From: Limnobaculum allomyrinae
Lineage (GTDB): Bacteria > Pseudomonadota > Gammaproteobacteria > Enterobacterales > Enterobacteriaceae
DNA: 61,348 nt
Reading direction: 5' to 3'
Assembly (NCBI RefSeq): GCF_016649425.1
Contig: NZ_JADRCR010000015.1
Coordinates: 1 to 61,348 of the forward strand
The notes beneath the pieces were generated by a model, which was not told the DNA's origin, made no database searches, and saw nothing but the letters and a program-made list of their open reading frames with translations. This document shows positions 25,116 to 36,649 of the stretch, one piece after another. The position numbers and the translations under genes are program-made. How positions within the stretch are numbered: position 1 is the stretch's first letter; each line of letters starts with the position of its first letter.

Positions 25116-26962
25116 TGTGGAATTCCTTCGCTATGCTTAACCGGTAATACAATGGTAAAGGTAGTTCCCTGATTAAGCTTACTTGTTAGCGTAATATCCC
25201 CATCGTGGGCGGTAATAATACGGTGGCTGATTGAGAGGCCAAGCCCGGTACCCGATGGTTTGGTGGTATAAAATGGATCAAATATTTTGGTTTTTATTTC
25301 GTCGCTAATACCGCAACCGTTATCGGAAATAATAATCTCCTGCCAGTCTGACGATAACGCTCGGGTGACAATAATAATTTCACCTCGGGCAGCAATGGAT
25401 TGCACCGCATTAATCAACAGATTGAGCAAAACCTGCTTTAACAGTTCTCCATCCGCTTCAATATCAGGTAATTGCTCTTCAAGTTGAACCACGAAATCAA
25501 TTCTGGCTTCGACCCCTTTAGTTTTTACCAGAACCAGGCTTTGATTAATAATCTGATTTAAATTGATTTTTTGATACAGACTTGGTCGTGGTCGGGCGAA
25601 GTCCAATAGCTGTTGAATAACTTTGTTGATGGAATGGACTTCTTTCAGAATGATTTGAGTATATTCCAGCCGCTGTGGGTCGGTTTCACTGTCTTTGAGT
25701 ATCTGAACAAAACCACTGATGGCGGTTAACGGGTTGCGAACTTCATGTGCCACACCAGCCATTAACTCACCAAGTGTTGCTAAACGTTCCGCCTGTTCAA
25801 TGCGGCGCTGAACCTCTTTCTTGGCGGTTAAGTCAGTAAAAATAACCAGAGCACCAATGGTATCCCCTTGGGCATTACGTAGCTGGCTGGTACTGACGCT
25901 GATTTGTATCGTGCGATTTTTACCGGGGTAATCCACTTCCAGAGCCACATGCTCAATGTCGTGGATTAAGGTATCGAGTACCGGACTGAAGAAATTAGTG
26001 TTTTCAAATATTTCTGCGTAGGGTCTGCCAATCAACTCTTTTTGACGATAACCGGTGATCTCTTCTGCTGCCGGATTCATCATGGTGACACGGCCTTCTA
26101 TGTCGACGGAGATTACACCATCAGCGGCACTTTCAATGATCAACTCGTTCAGCGTTTTCGCCTCTCTTAGCGCTCTGGAGAGTGAGTTTACACTGTCGGA
26201 TATTTCGCCCATCTCGCCTTTCATTGGGGGAATCTGCGTTTTTAGATTGAGGGGTAGCTCATTTAAACCTGACTTGATGGTATCGATATCTGAGGCGAAT
26301 CGGCGGGAAAAAGCGACGATCATCCAGATACTGAACAGCATACCAATACAGATTACCGCAATGATTTTCAGATCCATGGCTAAAGCCTGACGGGCAATAT
26401 CATTGGAGAGCTCATTAGCCCAGATATAGCCGATAACCTGATCGTCACGCTTAATAGGGATCATTGAGTTCATGATATTGCCCCGAACCTGAGACCCCCA
26501 ACGAACAAGTGGTTCTCCGGTTGCCATTACGTCCCGTCCTGGATGGTCTTGCTTTATCGTGACCCCAACAGCGTTGCCGTGTAGTGCTTGTGGGCCATAG
26601 GTAATGATGGCATCCAGCTCCCGGTTGTAATAACCGGCACCTACACCAGAAAACGCTTTGGTGATGCTGTCGGTTATCGGGGCTAATTGCTGATTCAGTG
26701 CGGCTATACGCTGGTCGCGAGGCAAGTCCGGGTAAAGTTTAAATGAATCTTTCAGCGCGTCATCTAACAATCGTGTGACGGCGGATAATTTAATCTTTTT
26801 TTCCTGCAATAGCGCATCCCGACCTTCGGTTTCAACCAGATAGCCAATAACCAGTGTAGGTAACGAGACCATTACAATCGCCAACACCATCATTTTACTG
26901 CGTAGAGTGTGTGGCCGAATTCGTTGAATGAACCGTTTGTAGTCCAAAAAAGGGGGAGACAT
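25112..26962 (-). CDS. atoS: Sensor histidine kinase AtoS
   Basis: A 616-residue membrane sensor kinase. Helices near residues 24-44 and 190-210 flank a periplasmic domain, then come HAMP and a PAS domain (about 265-375). The H-box GVAHEVRNPLTAISG near 400 holds the phosphorylated His. The N-box NLLINAVQS and the ATP motifs DNGCGI and GTGLGLSI follow. It senses acetoacetate or a related signal and phosphorylates AtoC. It is transcribed before atoC from the 223-bp gap at 26963-27185. Confidence 0.94.
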   Translation of the reverse strand: MSPPFLDYKRFIQRIRPHTLRSKMMVLAIVMVSLPTLVIGYLVETEGRDALLQEKKIKLSAVTRLLDDALKDSFKLYPDLPRDQRIAALNQQLAPITDSITKAFSGVGAGYYNRELDAIITYGPQALHGNAVGVTIKQDHPGRDVMATGEPLVRWGSQVRGNIMNSMIPIKRDDQVIGYIWANELSNDIARQALAMDLKIIAVICIGMLFSIWMIVAFSRRFASDIDTIKSGLNELPLNLKTQIPPMKGEMGEISDSVNSLSRALREAKTLNELIIESAADGVISVDIEGRVTMMNPAAEEITGYRQKELIGRPYAEIFENTNFFSPVLDTLIHDIEHVALEVDYPGKNRTIQISVSTSQLRNAQGDTIGALVIFTDLTAKKEVQRRIEQAERLATLGELMAGVAHEVRNPLTAISGFVQILKDSETDPQRLEYTQIILKEVHSINKVIQQLLDFARPRPSLYQKINLNQIINQSLVLVKTKGVEARIDFVVQLEEQLPDIEADGELLKQVLLNLLINAVQSIAARGEIIIVTRALSSDWQEIIISDNGCGISDEIKTKIFDPFYTTKPSGTGLGLSISHRIITAHDGDITLTSKLNQGTTFTIVLPVKHSEGIPQ

Positions 26963-27185
26963 TGCAGTCGGTTCCTTTAGATATTAATAGCGTATTTTCT
27001 GGCCATTGAACTGTAGCCAGAGCGTTGGCCTGAATATAGTTCTTCAGACAGATGGTACAAGAGGCACTGTCGCAAAATGTGAGGAGTATCCTACAGTACG
27101 TAATAGTAACGAGGGGAAATTTTAAATTTTATCGATAAGATTCTAATCATTTTGTCGTTAGATGATTTGCTGGTGGGAACAGCGG

Positions 27186-27779
27186 TTATGGCTCAGATTG
27201 CCAGACTTGTGTACACACTTGATCTAACAGCGCTTTGCTATGACTAATAATAACCATACCCAAATTACGTTGTTGGCTTTGTTGCAAAATGAAACGCCAG
27301 GTTTGAGCTTGCATGACGGGGTCTAATTGGGCAGTGATTTCATCTGCAATCAAAAAGCGTGTTTTTGGGGCTAACGCTCTGAGAAGGGCAATGCGAGCCA
27401 GTTCACCACCAGAAATCTCCGACGGATAGCGCTTTAATAACTCAGGATCGATGGCTAATGCTTCCAGCCAGTCATTGGCGGGGTGCCATACATCATATAA
27501 AGCGGCACCAGTGGTTCGGGCAGGATTAAATGTACGTTCGGGATGTTGAGGAACCAGTTGTACCGGGCAATAACCTCTGAGGGGGAGAGGTTGATTGTCC
27601 AATGTAATATAACCATTTGTTGGCTGTTGCCAGCCAGCCAATACTCTGCCCAGCGTGGTTTTACCGTAGCCGCTGGGGGCGAAAATACCCAATCGTTCCG
27701 CCGGCGCTATGAATAAGTTAAGATCATGCCAAAGAGTTGTTTCTCCTTGTGTGATGCTTAAATTATGCGTTTGCAACAT
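27186..27779 (-). CDS. ABC importer ATPase (second; DppF/NikE type)
   Basis: A 197-residue ATPase, short for this class (NikE about 268). I start at ATG 27779 (MLQTHNLSI), where ABC homology begins; longer readings cover the neighbour's coding sequence. Walker A is APSGYGKTT with Ala at the first position, the signature is ISGGEL, and Walker B reads ADEITAQLD instead of the usual ADEPTSALD. It overlaps the first ATPase gene by 17 bases. It supplies energy for the importer encoded by the four genes upstream. Confidence 0.85.
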   Translation of the reverse strand: MLQTHNLSITQGETTLWHDLNLFIAPAERLGIFAPSGYGKTTLGRVLAGWQQPTNGYITLDNQPLPLRGYCPVQLVPQHPERTFNPARTTGAALYDVWHPANDWLEALAIDPELLKRYPSEISGGELARIALLRALAPKTRFLIADEITAQLDPVMQAQTWRFILQQSQQRNLGMVIISHSKALLDQVCTQVWQSEP

Positions 27780-28566
27780 GATAAAGTGGCTCCGGGGTAT
27801 GAATAAAATGCTGTTCCGGCAGAGCCTGCCATAGCGATTGAAGCCATGGGCTACCACCACCATGACGCAATGTACTGGAGTGAATAACTTCCTTGATCGT
27901 TCCTTGATGTAAAACAGCAATTCGGTCGGCAAAATTAGCAGCCAGATGTAAGTCGTGGGTGATCCACAGTACTCCACGACCTTGATGACATAAGCTTTTC
28001 AGGTGGTGGAGTAAAATTTCTGCGTGATGGTTATCCAGCCAGGCTGTGACCTCATCTGCCAGAATAAAACGAGCCTGACTGAGTGTGGTGCAACTTACTA
28101 AAACTCGTTTTGCCATACCGCCGGAGAGAGACAATGGATATTGTTCTAATAGCTGTTCTGGCAAATTATACTGTTGTAACTGCTGTGAAATAGCCTGATA
28201 TGAAGGTGTTTTTCCACTTAATTTTGCTGCCCGTTGAATCTGCTTTCCTGTTTGAATTAAAGGATTCAACGCGCTAACACTTTGTGGAATATAACCCAAA
28301 GTATTTCCTCTAAGCGTCTGCTGTTGGGCTGCGTTGATAATACAATCATCAATTAAAATTTGCCCGGATGAACGCATGGTGGAAGGCAGCAACCCTAATA
28401 TACTTTGCAGTAATAAACTTTTACCTTCACCGCTTCCTCCAACCAGCGCTACTAATTCTCCCGCCTGAACTTTTAGATTGATGTTATGCAAAATTGAGTT
28501 CCAGACCGGAGGACGAAACCAACGCTCTTTAGCACAAGACAGTTCAAGATTTTTTAGTTGTAACAT
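27763..28566 (-). CDS. ABC importer ATPase (first; DppD/NikD type)
   Basis: A 267-residue ATPase starting at ATG 28566 (MLQLKNLEL). Walker A GGSGEGKS near residue 42, signature LSGGM near 155, Walker B FILADEVTAWLD and the H-loop WITHDLHL are visible. The Trp and Val in Walker B are unusual. It overlaps the permease gene by 13 bases. The C-terminal extension found in oligopeptide ATPases is short here, fitting the nickel or small-ligand branch rather than Opp. Confidence 0.86.
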   Translation of the reverse strand: MLQLKNLELSCAKERWFRPPVWNSILHNINLKVQAGELVALVGGSGEGKSLLLQSILGLLPSTMRSSGQILIDDCIINAAQQQTLRGNTLGYIPQSVSALNPLIQTGKQIQRAAKLSGKTPSYQAISQQLQQYNLPEQLLEQYPLSLSGGMAKRVLVSCTTLSQARFILADEVTAWLDNHHAEILLHHLKSLCHQGRGVLWITHDLHLAANFADRIAVLHQGTIKEVIHSSTLRHGGGSPWLQSLWQALPEQHFIHTPEPLYHVANA

Positions 28567-29360
28567 GATGATTTCCTTAGCCAGATTTTTTGCAGGCCGC
28601 GGGCTAATTGATCGATGGTCAGAACCAGAATGACCAGCGTCAGGCCAGGATAAACTGCCAGCCACCAGTCACCGCTGCTTAAATATCGCAGGGCATCAGA
28701 TAACAGTAATCCCAGAGAAGGCTCATGGGGCTCAAGCCCAAATCCAAGAAAGCTGAGCCCGGCACTATGCAGCACCGCATGAGGGAAAATCAGTAATGCC
28801 CCCACCAGAAGTTGAGGTAACAGCAGCGGCAGATAGTGTTTATAACAGCATTGCCAGCGGCTGAGGCCAGTACGCTGAGCCAGTAAAATGTAGTCAGCCT
28901 GACCGATTCGTAATAGTTCTGAACGCAAAATAAGAGCCAGCTTTGGCCAATGGGTCAGAGAGACGGCTGTAATCACACCCCATTTTCCGCCGCCAAAGGT
29001 AAAGCAGATCAGAATCAATAACAGTAAATGGGGTAGGGCAATAAAGGTATCAATCAGCGTACGGATAAGGTAATCCATGGTTTTGCTGAGCTGACTGAGG
29101 ATGGCAATGACCAGCGCCAGTAGACCGCTGCATAGTGCGGTGATAAAACCGATTTGTATGCTGGTCATCATACCCTGTAAACAGCGTAGCCACAGGTCGC
29201 GCCCCAAATTATCGGTACCAAACCAAAATTGCAGAGAAGGAGCACTGCGGCGACTAAGCAAATTTAGCGTAATTTCCTGAGTATTGCTGTGAATTCCAAG
29301 AAATAGCAGGATACCGAGCAGCGTAGTTGCCAGAAGCAGTTGGAGCAGCGTTTTGTTCAT
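28554..29360 (-). CDS. ABC importer permease (DppC/NikC type)
   Basis: A 268-residue inner-membrane permease with about six helices. The start at ATG 29360 follows AAAGG; a GTG four codons earlier would be the alternative. FGTDNLGRDLWLR near residue 46 is the classic DppC/NikC/OppC N-terminal motif. The ATPase-contact loop near 150-205 includes AQRTGLSRWQCCYKHYLP. It forms a heterodimer with the neighbouring DppB-type protein. Confidence 0.9.
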   Translation of the reverse strand: MNKTLLQLLLATTLLGILLFLGIHSNTQEITLNLLSRRSAPSLQFWFGTDNLGRDLWLRCLQGMMTSIQIGFITALCSGLLALVIAILSQLSKTMDYLIRTLIDTFIALPHLLLLILICFTFGGGKWGVITAVSLTHWPKLALILRSELLRIGQADYILLAQRTGLSRWQCCYKHYLPLLLPQLLVGALLIFPHAVLHSAGLSFLGFGLEPHEPSLGLLLSDALRYLSSGDWWLAVYPGLTLVILVLTIDQLARGLQKIWLRKSSCYN

Positions 29361-29368
29361 TGAACCTT

Positions 29369-30337
29369 TCACTGAACCCTCCGCAATGGCGCATTAATGC
29401 GGTTGAGTAATATTGCTGCACAGGTATTACCAATAAAAACCAATAGAGTGATAAATAGCACGATGCCCAGCAACAGCGGTACATCACCACGCAGTCCGGC
29501 ATCAATCGTTGCCTGACCTAAACCGGGATAGGCAAACACCTTCTCTGCCAACAGTGCTCCGCCTAACAACTCTCCCAATGAGGCAAATTGCAGGCAGATA
29601 GCAGGCGTTAGAGCATGGCGCAGCATATGAAATCTGATCAACGACCAGCCTTTGTCGCCTTGTGCGTGGGCGTAGTAGATAAATTCACTTTGGGCCACTT
29701 CTTCAATACGAGAACGTGTGTGCAGAGCAATATTACCTACCCCTAATAATCCTAAAGCGATGGTAGGTAAAATCAGGTGGTGAATGCGCTGTATAAACGT
29801 AGCCTCACTTCCGGTTAACCCCGGTGGCCAGACGCAACAAATGGGAGCCCATTCCAGTTTCACCGAAAAGAATGCCAGCAGCAGGATGCCAATCCAGAAA
29901 GTCGGTAAAGAAGACAACAGATAACACAGCGTACGGATAATACTGTCAGGCCAACGATTCAGATAACGACCAGCAATTAGCCCCAATGTGATACCGAGTA
30001 CACCAGAAAGTACCCAGGCTGATGCCAGTAGCATGAATGAGGTGAGGAATCGTTGGGTAATCACTTCAGTGACCGGTGCGTTATACACCATGGAATAACC
30101 AAGATCGCCCTGTAACAACTGTTTCAGCCAGAGCAAAAAACGTTGCCATAGCGGTTGATCCAAACCCCAACGCGCAGCAATTTGCGCATATTGTTCTGGC
30201 GGCACGTGGAGTAAGTCGTTACCTATGTAGGCTCGGATAGGATCTACCGGAGAAAAACTTAGCAAAACAAAAGTGCCCACGGCAACCATAAGCAGTAGGC
30301 TGATAAGTCTTAAACTGAGCAGTGGCAACTGGCGCAT
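29369..30337 (-). CDS. ABC importer permease (DppB/NikB type)
   Basis: A 322-residue inner-membrane permease with the DppB/NikB layout: an N-terminal helix, then RWGLDQPLWQRFLLWLKQLLQGDLGYS near residues 54-80, and five more helices. The ATPase-contact region includes YYAHAQGDKGWSLIRFHMLRH near 220-240. It overlaps the end of the binding-protein gene by one base (TAATG) and is followed by its partner after 8 bases. Confidence 0.9.
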   Translation of the reverse strand: MRQLPLLSLRLISLLLMVAVGTFVLLSFSPVDPIRAYIGNDLLHVPPEQYAQIAARWGLDQPLWQRFLLWLKQLLQGDLGYSMVYNAPVTEVITQRFLTSFMLLASAWVLSGVLGITLGLIAGRYLNRWPDSIIRTLCYLLSSLPTFWIGILLLAFFSVKLEWAPICCVWPPGLTGSEATFIQRIHHLILPTIALGLLGVGNIALHTRSRIEEVAQSEFIYYAHAQGDKGWSLIRFHMLRHALTPAICLQFASLGELLGGALLAEKVFAYPGLGQATIDAGLRGDVPLLLGIVLFITLLVFIGNTCAAILLNRINAPLRRVQ

Positions 30338-31905
30338 TACTTACAAGTCCAACTCCAGTTCTCAAGATTGTTGAGCACCGTCCAGTCTCCGTGAGCTTCC
30401 GGCGCTCCCTGACCTAAACTAACGCAGGGATTAACCAGATAAGTATGATTCAGGTTAATCAGCCATGCCCATGCTGCATCACCCTTAACGCCTACTCCGG
30501 TGGTTCCGTCCCATTCAACTTTTTGCCATATTGGTGTGGCTGCCTGCCAGTTCGGAGTTTCTATCGCCTGTTGCAGATGTTTATCTACGGTGGCATTAGA
30601 GTAGTATCCCGGATTGAAATAGCCTTCTCCTTGCAGCTTACTGGAGTAGTGGTGGTACAGTTCCATTGGATCCAGACTGCCCCAGCCAAACAGGGTTGGG
30701 TTAGCATGCATATAACGTTCTACGGTTTCCCAACTGCCTGACTTGAGGGTTACTTCAATACCTATAGGTTTTAGCATGGCGCTAAAAGCCTGTGCCAAAT
30801 CGCGACGAGTGCTGTCACCGCTGGCATACCAGAGGGTAAGCTTCGCCGGAGTACCGTTTTTCGCACGAATTCCGTCAGGCGTTTTGCTCACCCATCCTGC
30901 CTGTTGCAGAATTTGACGGGCTTTCTCAACATCACCATCTTTGAATTGTGCTTCCGGGTTATCCCATGGAAGCCCTTTAACTGCGGAGTAAGCTGGAGTT
31001 GCGTGTCCATCAAACAGTTGAGTTGCCAGAAGCTGGCGGTCAACCGCATAGTTAATCGCCTGACGAATAGCGATATCAGCCGTAATGTTATTACCGATAT
31101 CATTGCCCTGAGCATCTTTTTTACCGGCAGAAATCATCGGAAACATGATACCGCGGTTTTCAACGCTGGGTTGAACCAGCAGTTTCATATTGTTCACTGG
31201 CTGATTAGCCAGGGTTTGTGGAACGCGAACTAAATCCAACTTGCCGCTGCTGGCTGCTGCATAGGCGCTATCCTGATCTAAAAATACAAATACCAGTTTG
31301 TCGAAGTCATTCTTTTTACCTGCGTAATAGGGATTTGCTTCAACAATTAGCTGCTGTCCGGGCTGTAAACTGGCTAGCTTATAAGGGCCTGCTCCAATAG
31401 GCTGGCGGGCAAAGTCTTTACCATATTTTGTTTGTGGGACGATACCTAAGGCGCCAAGCACATTGATAAAGGTACTTTCAGGGTGTTTAAGCTGAATAGT
31501 TAGCGTTTGTTTATCGATAGTTTTGGCCTGCTGAAAGCTGCCCATATCCGCTTTACCACCACTAATAGCGGCCTGGTTATAAGAGAACACCACATCGTCA
31601 GCGGTCAATGGTGAGCCATCGGAGAATTTTAAATCGGGTTTCAGATGTACAGTCCAGGTCAGGCCATCATCACTTAATTTGTAGCTATCAACCAGTACCG
31701 GTTGCCAGCTCAGGTCAGCATTCTGCCGTAGCAAGGGGCTGTGCAGTAATACATAGCTGCCGTGGCTCCAACCCAGCAACGGATCAAAACCCTCAGAAGG
31801 CTCAGCGCCTATTGCCAGTTTTAACGTATGGTTTTGTGCTGATATGGGGGCTGCTGCTAAGGCGGCAAACAAACAAAGTGTGAAAGGGGATAATCCGGAC
31901 TTCAT
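30337..31905 (-). CDS. Periplasmic substrate-binding protein, family 5 (peptide/nickel type)
   Basis: A 522-residue solute-binding protein. I take ATG 31905 because it begins a clean Sec signal (MKSGLSPFTLCLFAAL, cleavage near AQN at residue 24); upstream codons are not signal-like. AGGAG lies about 12 bases before it, slightly far. Family 5 motifs are DPLLGWSHGSY, LKFSDGSPLTADDVVFS and IGAGPYKL. The gene order binding protein, two permeases, two ATPases is that of dpp, nik and the Yersinia ynt nickel system, which it resembles in general pattern. Nickel or a metal chelate is plausible because the nearby hydrogenase needs it, but peptides cannot be excluded. Confidence 0.85.
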   Translation of the reverse strand: MKSGLSPFTLCLFAALAAAPISAQNHTLKLAIGAEPSEGFDPLLGWSHGSYVLLHSPLLRQNADLSWQPVLVDSYKLSDDGLTWTVHLKPDLKFSDGSPLTADDVVFSYNQAAISGGKADMGSFQQAKTIDKQTLTIQLKHPESTFINVLGALGIVPQTKYGKDFARQPIGAGPYKLASLQPGQQLIVEANPYYAGKKNDFDKLVFVFLDQDSAYAAASSGKLDLVRVPQTLANQPVNNMKLLVQPSVENRGIMFPMISAGKKDAQGNDIGNNITADIAIRQAINYAVDRQLLATQLFDGHATPAYSAVKGLPWDNPEAQFKDGDVEKARQILQQAGWVSKTPDGIRAKNGTPAKLTLWYASGDSTRRDLAQAFSAMLKPIGIEVTLKSGSWETVERYMHANPTLFGWGSLDPMELYHHYSSKLQGEGYFNPGYYSNATVDKHLQQAIETPNWQAATPIWQKVEWDGTTGVGVKGDAAWAWLINLNHTYLVNPCVSLGQGAPEAHGDWTVLNNLENWSWTCK

Positions 31906-32267
31906 GAGATAACGTTGCTCCTGATATTTTATTAATAGAATTTGGAATGCGTTAAAACGTTCGTCATAACTTTTCATGAAAACTTCATACTTTAGGTGCG
32001 TTTTATAACAAGGATGAAAATTCCGCACTTTGATTTAGATCGGATATATCGAAATTTGAGTAAAATGTGTGGTAAAAAACGCGGGACAAAAAACAGATGA
32101 AAATAACTGGTCAGATTTTGTTTAGTTCAGACGCAAAAATTGACTATAATCTGCTCGCTGTGGATGAAAAAAAGACAGGTTTGATTAAAAAGTGAGCGAT
32201 AGCGCATTAAACTGAATTTTTTTGTTGCATCGTTCTTCATGTCTCCCTAGAATGCGCAGCACTTGAT
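31906..32267. promoter_or_regulatory. Divergent control region: ABC importer and tRNA operon
   Basis: A 362-bp gap. For the leftward importer there is an extended -10 (TGTTATAAA on the minus strand, about 32004-32012) and a perfect 12-bp palindrome TTTTCATGAAAA at 31971-31982, which lies in the leader and could be an operator. The right end carries the thrU promoter, listed separately. No gene is visible. Confidence 0.45.
32225..32253 (+). promoter_or_regulatory. thrU operon promoter
   Basis: TTGCAT, a 17-base spacer and TAGAAT are followed by a GC-rich discriminator (GCGCAGC). This is the expected pattern of a stable-RNA promoter under stringent control. Transcription would start a few bases before thrU and may continue into tuf. 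Confidence 0.75.
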
Positions 32268-32343
<76 letters not shown>

Positions 32344-32356
32344 TCAAGTTTTTTTG

Positions 32357-32441
<85 letters not shown>

Positions 32442-32656
32442 TATTTGATTGTATTGACGCGATGTGGCATCAATACAGTGTCTGAAAAGACACCTGAAAG
32501 GGGATGAGTTAAGAACTTCAGTTGAAGTTCAGTACTCAGCAAAGCGAGAAAAACTACTGAGTAGTTACCCAACGGGTGTATCGCAGTGTCTGAAGTCATT
32601 CTTCCCCCACCACCGAGTTTAGAGTGTTGAAGCACCAGGTCACTGAGTTCGGAACT
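32442..32656 (+). other. tRNA spacer with an echo of the tRNA-Tyr 3' end
   Basis: A 215-bp spacer, longer than the roughly 116 bp that I recall for E. coli. CTTCCCCCACCACC at 32601-32614 repeats the 3' end of tRNA-Tyr (CTTCCCCCGCCACC) with one mismatch. The E. coli tyrT locus has similar rtT repeats that copy the tRNA end. No coding sequence is apparent. Confidence 0.6.
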
Positions 32657-32731
<75 letters not shown>

Positions 32732-32734
32732 AAT

Positions 32735-32810
32735 GCTGATATAGCTCAGTTGGTAGAGCGCACCCTTGGTAAGGGTGAGGTCGGCAGTTCGAATCTGCCT
32801 ATCAGCACCA
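32735..32810 (+). tRNA. thrT: tRNA-Thr(GGT)
   Basis: A 76-nt cloverleaf with encoded CCA. The anticodon GGT is in CACCCTTGGTAAGGGTG; the acceptor stem GCTGATA pairs with TATCAGC. Three bases separate it from glyT, and tuf follows after 114 bp. Confidence 0.97.
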
Positions 32811-32882
32811 CTTTCCCTTCTACAGTAAATTCCCCTGATAACTTCTAACTCGAACTGATATTACAAGCTTTTGCTTGGTTAA

Positions 32883-34109
<1,227 letters not shown>

Positions 34110-34130
34110 GTTTGACGAAACTAGCTGTAA

Positions 34131-34155
34131 GAGGGCATCATTTGATGCCCTTTTT
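34131..34155 (+). terminator. tuf terminator
   Basis: AGGGCATCA-TT-TGATGCCCT is a 9-bp stem followed by five T residues, 22 bases after the tuf stop. It is a standard Rho-independent terminator. Confidence 0.93.
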
Positions 34156-34177
34156 CAACGTTGTGAATTAAAAAGAA

Positions 34178-34244
34178 CCTATCTCATCAAGTTTTTCTGT
34201 TCTGAAATCTGGTATAAGGGCAGTGAGAGCTAGGGTGAGATAGG
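34178..34244 (+). repeat. Long-range inverted repeat in the tuf-secE gap
   Basis: CCTATCTCA (34178-34186) and its exact complement TGAGATAGG (34236-34244) enclose a 49-base loop. It lies between the tuf terminator and the secE promoter. No function is evident. Confidence 0.35.
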
Positions 34245-34294
34245 CTCATATACGGCGTATTATGCCGAAGAACGAGCATTCGGCTTGGTTGCTC

Positions 34295-34303
34295 TGCTAT
34301 AAT
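34295..34303 (+). promoter_or_regulatory. secE-nusG promoter (extended -10)
   Basis: TGCTATAAT is an extended -10 element followed by a GC-rich stretch, about 44 bp before the secE start. No good -35 is seen at 16-18 bases, which is acceptable for an extended -10 promoter. Confidence 0.65.
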
Positions 34304-34346
34304 GCGGGGTGAAAGATTTACTTAAGTCATAATGACAGGTTGGTTT

Positions 34347-34730
34347 ATGAGTGCGAATACCGAAGCTCAAGCAAGCGGGCGCGGACTAGAAATAGTTAAA
34401 TGGCTGATTGTCGCTGCGTTATTGATTGCTGCTATCGTAGGTAATTATATCTATCGTGGGTATAGCTTACCGATACGCGCAATTGCGGTTGTAGCGATTA
34501 TTGGCATTGCTTTTGTGATTGCGTTGTTTACCGTTAAAGGTAAAGCAACCCTTGAATTTGCGCGCGCTGCACGCATTGAAATGAAAAAAGTAATTTGGCC
34601 TACACGTCAGGAAGCGCTGCAAACAACATTGATTGTTGCGGCGGTGACTGTTGTTATGTCACTGATTCTATGGGGGCTGGATGGTATTCTGGTCCGTTTG
34701 GTCTCATTTATAACTGGCCTGAGGTTCTAA
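34347..34730 (+). CDS. secE: Protein translocase subunit SecE
   Basis: A 127-residue inner-membrane protein that clamps SecY in the SecYEG channel. It starts MSANTEAQ at ATG 34347, matching E. coli SecE; an upstream in-frame ATG at 34332 has no homology. Three transmembrane helices lie near residues 18-38, 44-62 and 95-118. The conserved cytoplasmic motif [15 protein letters not shown] precedes the last helix. nusG follows after one base. Confidence 0.96.
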   Translation: MSANTEAQASGRGLEIVKWLIVAALLIAAIVGNYIYRGYSLPIRAIAVVAIIGIAFVIALFTVKGKATLEFARAARIEMKKVIWPTRQEALQTTLIVAAVTVVMSLILWGLDGILVRLVSFITGLRF

Positions 34731-34731
34731 G

Positions 34732-35277
34732 ATGTCTGAAGCCCCTAAAAAGCGTTGGTACGTAGTGCAAGCATTCTCCGGTTTTGAAGGTCGCGTAGCG
34801 CAGTCTCTGCGTGAGCACATCAAACTGAACGAGATGGAAGATCAATTTGGTGAAGTGATGGTTCCAACCGAAGAGGTTGTTGAGATTCGCGGTGGCCAAC
34901 GTCGTAAAAGCGAACGTAAATTCTTCCCAGGCTATGTATTAGTCCAGATGGCGATGAACGATGCGACATGGCATCTGGTTCGTAGCATTCCACGCGTTAT
35001 GGGCTTCATTGGCGGTACTTCAGATCGTCCAGCTCCGATTAGCGATAAAGAAGTTGATGCGATTATGAATCGCCTGCAACAAGTTGGTGATAAGCCACGT
35101 CCGAAAACGCTGTTCGAGCCGGGTGAACTGGTCCGCGTTAATGATGGTCCATTTGCTGACTTTAACGGTGTGGTTGAAGAAGTTGACTATGAGAAGAGCC
35201 GTCTGAAAGTATCGGTCTCTATCTTTGGTCGTGCGACACCAGTTGAACTGGATTTCAGCCAGGTCGAAAAAGGCTGA
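34732..35277 (+). CDS. nusG: Transcription elongation/termination factor NusG
   Basis: A 181-residue factor that binds RNA polymerase and couples it to Rho and to ribosomal protein S10. The NGN domain ([15 protein letters not shown], then [10 protein letters not shown]) occupies residues 8-115 and the KOW domain ([19 protein letters not shown]) residues 128-181. Length equals E. coli NusG. Confidence 0.97.
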   Translation: MSEAPKKRWYVVQAFSGFEGRVAQSLREHIKLNEMEDQFGEVMVPTEEVVEIRGGQRRKSERKFFPGYVLVQMAMNDATWHLVRSIPRVMGFIGGTSDRPAPISDKEVDAIMNRLQQVGDKPRPKTLFEPGELVRVNDGPFADFNGVVEEVDYEKSRLKVSVSIFGRATPVELDFSQVEKG

Positions 35278-35303
35278 TTTACTAACCAACTCCGGTTAGT
35301 AAA
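35278..35303 (+). terminator. Hairpin after nusG
   Basis: TTTACTAACC-AACTCC-GGTTAGTAAA is a 10-bp perfect stem directly after the nusG stop. It lacks a T-run, so it is a weak terminator or an mRNA end-protecting structure. Confidence 0.5.
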
Positions 35304-35333
35304 ATATAACCGTCAGGTTATTGGATTACTGTA

Positions 35334-35362
35334 TTGTAAGATGCGCGGGGTTATCGTATAAT
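35334..35362 (+). promoter_or_regulatory. rplK promoter
   Basis: TTGTAA, a 17-base spacer and TATAAT are followed by a GC-rich discriminator (TCCGCGCC). This corresponds to the main L11 operon promoter known in E. coli. Confidence 0.82.
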
Positions 35363-35405
35363 TCCGCGCCTTTTATTTTATAAAAGCACTCACAGCTTTA
35401 TTTAA

Positions 35406-36593
<1,188 letters not shown>

Positions 36594-36605
36594 TTCACTG
36601 CTTTA

Positions 36606-36649
36606 CTATGGCGCCAGATTCGTCTAGAATTTGGCGCCATAGAATTTTT
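36606..36649 (+). terminator. Terminator-like hairpin after rplA
   Basis: CTATGGCGCCA and TGGCGCCATAG form an 11-bp perfect stem with a 15-base loop, followed by AATTTTT. It separates rplKA from rplJL and may end part of the L11 operon transcripts. Confidence 0.75.

Noticed and set aside
31957..31990. NikR-like site (GTCATA-N16-TCATAC) before the ABC importer
   Set aside because: The right half matches the NikR consensus, but the left half agrees at only three of six positions with GTATGA. This is not enough to support nickel control.
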